Below, one piece after another: positions 1 to 6,017 of a DNA stretch of 8,223 nt; within the stretch, counting starts at the first letter, position 1, and each line of letters starts with the position of its first letter. The notes beneath the pieces were generated by a model that searched no databases, had not been told where the DNA came from, and saw only the letters and a program-made list of their open reading frames with translations. The stretch comes from Candidatus Aminicenantota bacterium (GTDB taxonomy: Bacteria > Acidobacteriota > Aminicenantia > Aminicenantales > Aminicenantaceae), in NCBI GenBank assembly GCA_016926925.1, contig JAFGNQ010000365.1, positions 1-8,223 of the forward strand. Direction: 5' to 3'. Both the position numbers and the translations under genes were made by a program.

Positions 1-708
1 CAGATGCGGATTGAAGAAGCTCGAGTCAGCAAGGGGCGCGTAGCTCTCCGCGGTACATGTTTGAAGGACAACGCCTTCTTTGAATTCAAGGCGGAGCGTG
101 TCCTCCTGGCCGCCGGCCGAAGCCCGAATTCTGCTGTATTGGGACGCAATGATGTCGGCATCGGCCTGGATGATGCAGGTTTCTTGAGAGTCAACGCACA
201 CCTTGAGACAGGAGGCAAAGGGATCTACGCCATAGGTGATCTCATAGGCGGAAAACTCCTTGCCCATAAAGCCTCTCATGAAGGAATTCTGGCTGCGGAA
301 AACGCTTCAGGGGCCGATCTGAGAATGGATTATCATGCCCTTCCATTGTCCGTCTTCACTGAGCCGGAGTTTGCCTCTGTCGGTCTGACAGAGAGACAAG
401 CAAAGGAATCCGTGGGAGAGGTAAAGGTCGGACAATTCTCGCTTCAAGCGAGTGGGAGGGCTTTGACAATCGGCGAGGCAGAAGGTGTGGTCAAGGTCAT
501 TGCCGACAAAAGCGAGCGGATCATCGGGGCCCACATCATTGCTCCCTATGCCGGTGAACTCATAGCCGAGATGACCTTAGCCGTAAAAAAAGGGCTGTCT
601 CTTCAGGATGTTGCCACAGCCATTCACATCCACCCAACCTTATCGGAGGCTGTAATGGAATCGGCCTTGCATGCCAGAAACGAGGCGATTCATATTATGA
701 ACAGATGA
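1..708 (+). CDS. lpdA: Dihydrolipoamide dehydrogenase (E3), C-terminal half, 5'-truncated by window
   Basis: This is the flavoprotein that reoxidises the dihydrolipoyl groups of 2-oxoacid dehydrogenase complexes or the glycine cleavage system, passing electrons to NAD+. The frame is open from base 1, so the gene starts upstream; the first ATG at base 4 is probably internal. About 235 of the usual 460-470 residues are present, and the N-terminal FAD-binding region with the redox-active CxxxxC is outside the window. Numbering from the ATG at base 4, I see the second FAD-contact motif GIYAIGD (73-79), then LLAHKASHEG (85-94). The dimerisation domain starts near 110 (LPLSVFTEPEFASVGLT), and the catalytic His-Glu dyad motif HIHPTLSE (208-215) has H210 and E215. 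These separate E3 from mercuric and glutathione reductases fairly well. The gene ends in TGA. Next is a 49-bp gap to the radical SAM gene, so read-through transcription is possible, but that gene also has its own promoter candidate. Confidence 0.93.
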   Translation, partial: QMRIEEARVSKGRVALRGTCLKDNAFFEFKAERVLLAAGRSPNSAVLGRNDVGIGLDDAGFLRVNAHLETGGKGIYAIGDLIGGKLLAHKASHEGILAAENASGADLRMDYHALPLSVFTEPEFASVGLTERQAKESVGEVKVGQFSLQASGRALTIGEAEGVVKVIADKSERIIGAHIIAPYAGELIAEMTLAVKKGLSLQDVATAIHIHPTLSEAVMESALHARNEAIHIMNR

Positions 709-710
709 AA

Positions 711-740
711 TTGACAATGTTCAAGGCTGAGGATTACAAT
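711..740 (+). promoter_or_regulatory. Sigma70-type promoter candidate for the radical SAM gene
   Basis: The -35 box TTGACA (711-716) matches consensus perfectly. The -10 box TACAAT (735-740) matches TATAAT at 5 of 6 positions, with an 18-bp spacer. Transcription would start near 746-748, leaving a leader of only about 10-12 nt before the ATG at 758. The -35 box begins two bases after the lpd stop codon, so the promoter fits exactly in the gap and would let the radical SAM genes be expressed independently of lpd. Confidence 0.55.
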
Positions 741-774
741 GAACACCCAGAAACAGAATGAAAGCAAGCGATAA
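739..774 (+). other. Short upstream ORF (11 codons) overlapping the radical SAM start
   Basis: An ATG at 739 is preceded by GAGG (729-732) with a 6-nt spacer, a good ribosome binding site. It opens an 11-residue ORF, MNTQKQNESKR, ending in TAA at 772-774, in a different frame from the radical SAM gene and overlapping its first 17 bases. The radical SAM ATG at 758 has no visible Shine-Dalgarno of its own. The small ORF may feed ribosomes to it by translational coupling on transcripts that read through from lpd. It could also be chance, or the true start displaced by a one-base sequence error. Confidence 0.3.
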
Positions 775-2776
775 GAATTTTGTAAAAGGCTGGTACGCCT
801 CCGAGCGGGATGATCAAGGGGCTTTCCGCTGGATGTCCAAAGAGTCGGTCCTTAGGTTTAACGATTTCGATGGCCCCGGCAGGAAATTTCTCCGAATCAT
901 TGCGGGGCATTCATTCTCGGATAAAAAGCTTCCCCGATTGGTCGTCTTTCTGAACGGCGAAAAAATCGGGGAACGAGCGGTCGAAGCCGCCCTCTCTCCT
1001 TATGTCTTCCCGTTTTTAAAAACCGGGGACTTGACATTCGAGTTCCGCCTCGACAATGTGTTCCGGGTCGAAAACGACCCGAGAGACATGGGAATCATGC
1101 TCCGAGAGGCCGAGCTCCTGACCGCATTGGAAGCAGGGCCCTATCTTGACGGCTGGTACCTTCCGGATCCGCTTGCATCCGAAAGTATTGAAAAATCCTC
1201 CCGATGGATGAAACAAAAGGCAGGATGCCTTTTTACGGATTTGCCCGGGAATCGAGAGAAATACCTGATGATCAAGGCCGGCCATCCCTATCCGGATGAA
1301 GAAAATCCCGTACTCTCTGTGTATTCGGGGGAGGAACTGGTCGGACGAAGGACCATTCTCTCTGAGGATAGCACCTATTATCTGCCGCTCGATTTTTTCA
1401 CACGTGATTTCGAGATCGATTTGTCGTTGGACCGAACCTTCCCGTCCTCGGTAACGGGTGATAGACGGACGCTGGGTATTTTGGTCAAGGATATCGAGAT
1501 CTTTTTGCCTGATGAAATGGAACTCTTCTACTACAAAGGCTGGTATGACCGGGATAGCAGGGATTTCTTTCCGTATGTGTGGACTCAAAGACAAGCCAGC
1601 GTTTTTTTGCCTTCACGACAGTTGATCGCGAATAGATACATATCTTTTTATGCATATTCCGAGTTTGCCAATTTCCGACAGCGGCTCCGCCTGGAATTGA
1701 ACGGGATAGAATTGGGTGAGGTTTCTCTCATCAGGAACTGGAATTTTTATAGCTTTTCGCTCCCGGAATATACGGAAGATACGGGGTTCCGGAGCGGGCA
1801 CGAGCTCATCCTCTCGCTCAACAGAGTTCTGCCGAAAAAATACCACGAAGATGACCCAAGGGAGCTTGGTATCAAGATAACTCCGTTCCAGTTCCATAAC
1901 GACAAGGAATGCCACCAGGATTTTCTCTTTTTCCATAAGAATGCCGTCTTGAACTACAAAGAGAGAAAGCAGGGACTAACTGAACTGAAATCCTACCCAA
2001 TAAACCTGGGGATCGACCTTTTTGCCAAATGCAACATGAAGCCTCCCTGCGTTTACTGCATGTGGGACTGGACAAAAGTGTCGGAAGAGAAGTATATCGA
2101 GGATGTCGTCGATGATAGAACTTTTATCGAGTACGGCCCCTTCTTCCGCTCCGCCCGACTGCTTATCAACTGTTCCATCGGTGAACCTCTGCTCCATCCC
2201 CGGTTCGAGGAGATCCTGAATTTTTGTCAAAAACACAACAAGATCATGGAGATCTCCACAAACGGACAGGTCTTCACCAGGAGGACGATCGACGCTCTTG
2301 TCGGGAAGCCGGTGTTCCTCTATATTTCTTTGGATGCGGCGACCAAAGAGACGTACGCAAAAATACGGAACGACCGCTGGGATATCATTATTCCCAAACT
2401 AGAGCTTTTGAACAAAGAGAGAAAAAAGAAAGGCAATCTTCCTAAAATACATATGGTATTCATTCCCATGAAAGTCAACAAGGATGACCTCGAGGAGTAT
2501 TTTCGACTTTGCCGGAAGATTGAGGCCGATGCTCTGATTCTGCGCCCTCTTCTGGTCCTCAACGCTCCCAATATCGAGCATGATCGAGGAGGATACCATT
2601 TCAGCTACAAAAATGAGCTTTTATCAGCTGAGGAATATGAGGAGATTTTTAAGCAGTGTGACGTTTATTCGCGCAAATACGGTGTTTTTGTGGCCAATCA
2701 ATTCAGTTTTGGAATGGCTGAGAACGGGAAGCGCCGGGACCTCCGGACAGCCGACCTGGAGCAACAACGATTTTAG
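758..2776 (+). CDS. Radical SAM protein with three N-terminal GWY/DPRELG beta-sandwich-like repeats
   Basis: A 672-aa cytoplasmic-type protein with no signal peptide. The radical SAM core spans roughly residues 415-640. It has the cluster motif C425-x5-C431-x2-C434 (CNMKPPCVYC), then GEP (475-477), STNG (500-503) and the strand ISLDAATKETYAKIR (from about 523), all typical of radical SAM/SPASM enzymes. The CX5CX2C spacing differs from the common CX3CX2C. The first about 380 residues are three diverged copies of a roughly 120-130-aa domain, beginning GWY at 11, 132 and 261. The copies have a hairpin (N66-G67, S190-G191, N315-G316) and end at D-[PR]-R-x-[ML]-G-I (107, 235, 366). I recognise this domain style from bacterial glycosyltransferases and methyltransferases of surface-polysaccharide loci; its function is unknown to me. 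The frame opens only at 743 and has no other upstream start, so ATG 758 is chosen, though no Shine-Dalgarno is visible. The stop is TAG, and the same frame continues into the SPASM gene. The substrate cannot be deduced. Confidence 0.85.
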   Translation: MKASDKNFVKGWYASERDDQGAFRWMSKESVLRFNDFDGPGRKFLRIIAGHSFSDKKLPRLVVFLNGEKIGERAVEAALSPYVFPFLKTGDLTFEFRLDNVFRVENDPRDMGIMLREAELLTALEAGPYLDGWYLPDPLASESIEKSSRWMKQKAGCLFTDLPGNREKYLMIKAGHPYPDEENPVLSVYSGEELVGRRTILSEDSTYYLPLDFFTRDFEIDLSLDRTFPSSVTGDRRTLGILVKDIEIFLPDEMELFYYKGWYDRDSRDFFPYVWTQRQASVFLPSRQLIANRYISFYAYSEFANFRQRLRLELNGIELGEVSLIRNWNFYSFSLPEYTEDTGFRSGHELILSLNRVLPKKYHEDDPRELGIKITPFQFHNDKECHQDFLFFHKNAVLNYKERKQGLTELKSYPINLGIDLFAKCNMKPPCVYCMWDWTKVSEEKYIEDVVDDRTFIEYGPFFRSARLLINCSIGEPLLHPRFEEILNFCQKHNKIMEISTNGQVFTRRTIDALVGKPVFLYISLDAATKETYAKIRNDRWDIIIPKLELLNKERKKKGNLPKIHMVFIPMKVNKDDLEEYFRLCRKIEADALILRPLLVLNAPNIEHDRGGYHFSYKNELLSAEEYEEIFKQCDVYSRKYGVFVANQFSFGMAENGKRRDLRTADLEQQRF

Positions 2777-2797
2777 CCTGAACCGCTCAGGCTTGAC

Positions 2798-2802
2798 AGG
2801 AG
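2798..2802 (+). promoter_or_regulatory. Shine-Dalgarno AGGAG for the SPASM ORF
   Basis: AGGAG lies 7 nt upstream of the ATG at 2810, an ideal spacing, and 22 nt beyond the TAG that ends the radical SAM gene. It supports independent initiation or reinitiation at 2810, and so a genuine two-polypeptide arrangement over a simple nonsense mutation. Confidence 0.6.
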
Positions 2803-2809
2803 CTTTTGC

Positions 2810-3244
2810 ATGGATGGAGATGCGAATGAAAAGTCAGCCATGAATCTCCGACAAGTGAACGACAACTCGGAACCCACGCTGGTCGATGACGATATAGGCG
2901 AATCCGGAATGCCGTTGTGCCGTGAGCCCTGGGAAAACTTTTACATCCTTAGACGCGGAATCCTGCCTTGCTGCTACGGCAACCCGATAGGCTACTCCTT
3001 TAATGAATACAAGGAGGCTTGGAATTCTCCTCAAATACAGGAAATCCGGAGGTATCTAAGCCAAGGAAAACTTGGCCCTTACTGTCTGGAATGTCCGGGA
3101 TGCCCCATTGTTCAAAGGTATTTTGTCGACCACCCGGACCAGCGTCCCCGCTCCAAGCAAAGACCCTTCATCCTTCGATTCATGAATCGAGTTTTATTCC
3201 GGGTTCCCGGGAAAATTTTTTCAGCCTTGATAAAAGAACGGTAA
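2810..3244 (+). CDS. Stand-alone SPASM-like cysteine-rich protein, partner or detached C-terminus of the radical SAM gene
   Basis: A 144-aa protein that looks like the C-terminal auxiliary-cluster (SPASM) region of radical SAM/SPASM enzymes: C37-R-E-P-W, an ILRRG hairpin, then C54-C55-Y-G-N, W71-N-S-P, and a terminal C92-x2-C95-x2-C98 cluster. In known family members such cysteines bind one or two extra [4Fe-4S] clusters and help place the substrate. The terminal cluster is shorter than the classical CX2CX5CX3C. It has no radical SAM core of its own. It lies 33 bp after the radical SAM stop, in the same reading frame, with AGGAG before its ATG. It should therefore act in trans with that protein, or the two were once one protein now split by TAG. 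The last about 40 residues are basic and hydrophobic (RPFILRFMNRVLFRVPGKIF), perhaps an amphipathic tail. An alternative in-frame start is the ATG at 2840. The gene ends in TAA, 16 bp from the convergent sulfatase gene. Confidence 0.75.
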   Translation: MDGDANEKSAMNLRQVNDNSEPTLVDDDIGESGMPLCREPWENFYILRRGILPCCYGNPIGYSFNEYKEAWNSPQIQEIRRYLSQGKLGPYCLECPGCPIVQRYFVDHPDQRPRSKQRPFILRFMNRVLFRVPGKIFSALIKER

Positions 3245-3260
3245 GCTTTCCGCTTCCGAT

Positions 3261-5885
3261 TTAGTTTATGTATCCGAGTGCTTTAAGCTTTTCTTTCAAG
3301 CGCTCATCCTGTTGTGCTTCGTCGAGATTCCTTTTAATCTCGAATTTTTTTGCATAATATTCCTCGAGAGACGCATTGACCGCCTCTATTTTATCCCTGA
3401 GCATGCGAAACAGATTGTTTTTTTCTTTGCTATCTTTATCAAGATCATAGACCTGAATGTCTTTGACCCCGCTCTCCGATTTTTCGAATATGAACTTTTG
3501 GCTGTTCCTGTTCGTAGCTATCAAGACGGGGCAGGGAACGGGAATATTTTTGTAGGCAACGTCACTGATGAATATCCTGTCCTGGCTTTCCTTTCCGGAT
3601 ATCAAACTCATCAAGCTTTCCCCATCAATCGATTTTTTGTCGTAGTCAGCTGAGGCGATTTCGAGGATTGTCGGCATGATATCGATCAAACGGCATCTAG
3701 TTTTGACGCTTTCCCCTTTAAACCGGGAATTCGGGAATTTGATCATCAGAGGCACATGCAGCATCTCTTCATACACTGTTTGCGAATGAAGCCAGCCGCC
3801 GTGATCATTGAATTCTTCGCCATGATCGGAAGTGATGATGATCAGCGAGTTGTCATAGATCCCGAGGTCCTTCATCAGGGATACGAGTGGATTGATCAGC
3901 ATCTCGTCCGTATAGAGAATTTCTCCGTCATAAAGGGATACGATATTCTCAATTTCGGCCTGAGTGAAGGGATAATCCTTGCCGTGGCTTTCGAGAAAAT
4001 TCATGAGGCCTATTTTTTCCCATTTCGCATCGTCGGAAAGAAAAGCTTTGTTCCAAGGAGCGGGGCTGTCATAGGGGCCGTGAATTTGAAAGGTATGAAG
4101 GAAGAGGAAGAACGGTTTCTCCTGATTCTCTTTTACCCAGGATGCAGTGGTCGCAAGCAGCATCTCGGCCTCGTTTTTGGGACTTCTTTCAGGCACATCT
4201 TCATACCAGTCAAATCCTTTTGCAAACCCGAATACGCTGTCGACAAATCCACCTCCCGTAAATGCCTGGGTGATATAGCCCTGGCTTTTTAACAGGGAGG
4301 CAAGGGATGGAAGGGAGGGATCGATTTTTTGAGTGCTGTAGTAGACTTGATGGCTTGCCGAATTGAGGGAATAGAGCATGGATACATGAGAAGGCAGAGT
4401 CCAAGGGCTGTGGGCATAGGTCTTTTGGAACAAGACGCTTTCCTTCGCGAGCTCGTCCATGTTGGGACTTGTCCGGCGATGATAGCCGTAGCAGCCTATA
4501 TGGTCAGCCCGCAGGGTATCCAAAGAAATGAGAATGATATTCGGTTTATTGCCTTTAGGCCTGTATATTATCGGATTGAACCAGAAGGGAAAGATGTGAC
4601 GATCGGCGGGCACGTTTTTAGGCCATTCCGTGATCAGGCTTAAATGGATCTTCTTTTTCGAGAAGGGAGCAAGATCGATTTTATCCAATACGACTTTGTT
4701 TTTGAGTCGGCCGTGTTTGAAAGTCAGCTTTTTTTCATAGAGGACCAGAGTTTCCTTATTGTGTTCTGCAAGAATTTTAAATTTGACGGGCTTCGGCTCT
4801 TCCGGATTCTTTTCGCCGAATATCCCGATGCCGAATTCTAAAACACTTTCGGGAGGCAGCGTGAGAGCGAAATCGAAACGACTTGTCGGCGGAGCCATGA
4901 GCACATCCAGAGAGAGGTTATCCAGGGTGATTTTTTTCTTGATATTTTCAGGATTTTCTCTCTGGTCGAATGGATCCAAGAGGGAACTGTGCTTCATTCT
5001 AAAGATGCTCAGGAATTCGTTATCTTCGCCCAGTTTGTTTTGTCCGGATAGATATTTAGCCCTGATGTCAGCTTTGAGGAATTCTTCTTGTTCCGCTGAA
5101 GGAAGAGAGAAGAGAATGAGATCATTTTTTGTTTTGACTGTGATTTGAGAGATGAGGAGTCTGGGAGGGGCCGACCTGGTTTTATTATTTATTTTCTGAG
5201 AAAGAGTCGGTTCAATCGTGATTTTAAAAAAACCCATATTCGCTTTATTGGGAAAGGTATAAGCTGCAAATTTTTTCCCGACAGCTTTTTCGGCGAACAA
5301 CGTGTCATTAATACTCAGCTCTAAATCGACAGGATGCCAATTTCTCCTCGCGACGATTTCAAATTCGACGGGAGCGTCAGGCAGAAGGACTTCGAAAGAA
5401 AACGATTCGTCGACATCCATTAACAAGCATTTCCACTGCTTGCTGTACAAATCGCTGCCGCTGATATCGATGGTGCGGTTGGTTTTCAAGCATCTCCAAT
5501 TTATGGAACCACCAGGAACCTGATCCGAGGGATTTGTGAGGACATCGTTGATCCGGACTTCCATTCCTTCCGGTCTTTCCATATCATCTCGACTGAGTAG
5601 GGAATGCTGAGTTGTTGCCGCCCAGACTCTCTGTTTGCTGGATGAATATTCGCGTAGATACTCCAGCTTCCCGGTCAAATCATCTTCGATGAGCTCAAAA
5701 TTATTCAGGACTTCGGCAAAGGGAGTTGCAGTAATATTAATCTGTTTCATCTGATCTATGAGCCTCACCAAACCCTTGGAATTGAGCTCGGAAGAAAGTT
5801 TTTCAGAGTTCCGGCATTGGAATATTGAAATGGAGAAAGCGAAGAGCAAAGCCATTTTCAAAAAGAAATTCATTCTGCTTTTCAT
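3261..5885 (-). CDS. Sulfatase-fold (alkaline phosphatase superfamily) lipoprotein-like hydrolase or transferase, Thr nucleophile
   Basis: An 874-aa exported protein. Residues 1-24 form a signal peptide ending SIFQC24; this is a plausible lipoprotein cysteine, but Gln at -1 is atypical. Residues about 125-255 and 325-440 look like two beta-sandwich accessory domains (N193-D194 hairpin; APPTSR at 331-336 followed by LPPESVLEFGIGI). The catalytic domain runs from about 449. It has the metal ligand region SLDTLRAD (454-461), T496-L-P-S-H500 at the nucleophile position, H597 and H602-G-P, S686-D-H-G-E690 and H695. The C-terminus ends LKALGYIN. Classical sulfatases need Cys or Ser in C/S-x-P-x-R for formylglycine. 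This has Thr and His, as in phosphodi- or phosphotransferase-type members, so a phospho- or glycerophospho-substrate is more likely than a sulfate ester. A clear promoter sits just upstream. ATG at 5885 gives the better charged n-region; the ATG four codons later is an alternative. It is convergent with the SPASM gene. Confidence 0.85.
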   Translation of the reverse strand: MKSRMNFFLKMALLFAFSISIFQCRNSEKLSSELNSKGLVRLIDQMKQINITATPFAEVLNNFELIEDDLTGKLEYLREYSSSKQRVWAATTQHSLLSRDDMERPEGMEVRINDVLTNPSDQVPGGSINWRCLKTNRTIDISGSDLYSKQWKCLLMDVDESFSFEVLLPDAPVEFEIVARRNWHPVDLELSINDTLFAEKAVGKKFAAYTFPNKANMGFFKITIEPTLSQKINNKTRSAPPRLLISQITVKTKNDLILFSLPSAEQEEFLKADIRAKYLSGQNKLGEDNEFLSIFRMKHSSLLDPFDQRENPENIKKKITLDNLSLDVLMAPPTSRFDFALTLPPESVLEFGIGIFGEKNPEEPKPVKFKILAEHNKETLVLYEKKLTFKHGRLKNKVVLDKIDLAPFSKKKIHLSLITEWPKNVPADRHIFPFWFNPIIYRPKGNKPNIILISLDTLRADHIGCYGYHRRTSPNMDELAKESVLFQKTYAHSPWTLPSHVSMLYSLNSASHQVYYSTQKIDPSLPSLASLLKSQGYITQAFTGGGFVDSVFGFAKGFDWYEDVPERSPKNEAEMLLATTASWVKENQEKPFFLFLHTFQIHGPYDSPAPWNKAFLSDDAKWEKIGLMNFLESHGKDYPFTQAEIENIVSLYDGEILYTDEMLINPLVSLMKDLGIYDNSLIIITSDHGEEFNDHGGWLHSQTVYEEMLHVPLMIKFPNSRFKGESVKTRCRLIDIMPTILEIASADYDKKSIDGESLMSLISGKESQDRIFISDVAYKNIPVPCPVLIATNRNSQKFIFEKSESGVKDIQVYDLDKDSKEKNNLFRMLRDKIEAVNASLEEYYAKKFEIKRNLDEAQQDERLKEKLKALGYIN

Positions 5886-5886
5886 G

Positions 5887-5909
5887 ACAATCCATTATTT
5901 ATTGATTGT
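5887..5909. repeat. Inverted repeat over the -10 box of the 874-aa gene, possible operator
   Basis: ACAATC (5887-5892) and GATTGT (5904-5909) are perfect inverted arms of 6 bp separated by 11 bp. The centre, 5898, falls within the -10 box (5894-5899). The arm spacing of about 1.6 helical turns suits a dimeric repressor, but 6-bp arms in AT-rich DNA can arise by chance. Confidence 0.3.
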
Positions 5910-5922
5910 TTTCTCTTGTCAA
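5894..5922 (-). promoter_or_regulatory. Sigma70-type promoter of the 874-aa sulfatase-fold gene
   Basis: On the minus strand the -35 box is TTGACA (5922-5917), a perfect match. The -10 box is AATAAT (5899-5894), matching TATAAT at 5 of 6 positions, with the optimal 17-bp spacer. The predicted start of transcription (about 5886-5888) is at most three bases before the ATG at 5885, implying a leaderless or nearly leaderless mRNA. No good Shine-Dalgarno is present, which agrees. The alternative ATG four codons downstream would give a leader of about 13-15 nt, also without a ribosome binding site. Confidence 0.6.
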
Positions 5923-6017
5923 GGTCTCCCCGGCTCTATGACATTAAGTGGTGTTGCAAGATAGGAGCGGCCGGTAGAAAGAATGAGACAGGGCTTTGAA
6001 ATTCCAGCGCGCAATGA

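Noticed and set aside
1016..1594. 192-aa minus-strand ORF inside the radical SAM gene
   Set aside because: It is antisense to a well-supported, repeat-containing coding region, and its translation shows no recognisable motif.
2793..2820. TTGACA before the SPASM ORF as a promoter
   Set aside because: No -10-like hexamer lies at 15-19 bp; the sequence there is GC-rich coding-like DNA.
2580..2843. ORF in another frame across the radical SAM/SPASM junction as evidence for a frameshift
   Set aside because: Its translation does not resemble SPASM linkers, and the radical SAM and SPASM parts are already in the same frame, so no frameshift is needed.
3240..3295. Bidirectional terminator between the convergent genes, suggested by two AAGCTT copies
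   Set aside because: AAGCTT is self-complementary and the sequence between the copies does not extend the pairing; there is no stable stem with a T tract.
758..5885. Radical SAM/SPASM gene next to sulfatase-fold genes suggesting an anaerobic sulfatase-maturating enzyme (anSME)
   Set aside because: Both sulfatase-fold proteins have Thr at the modified position and no C/S-x-P-x-R. The core has CX5CX2C, and the SPASM part is short and separate, unlike anSME.
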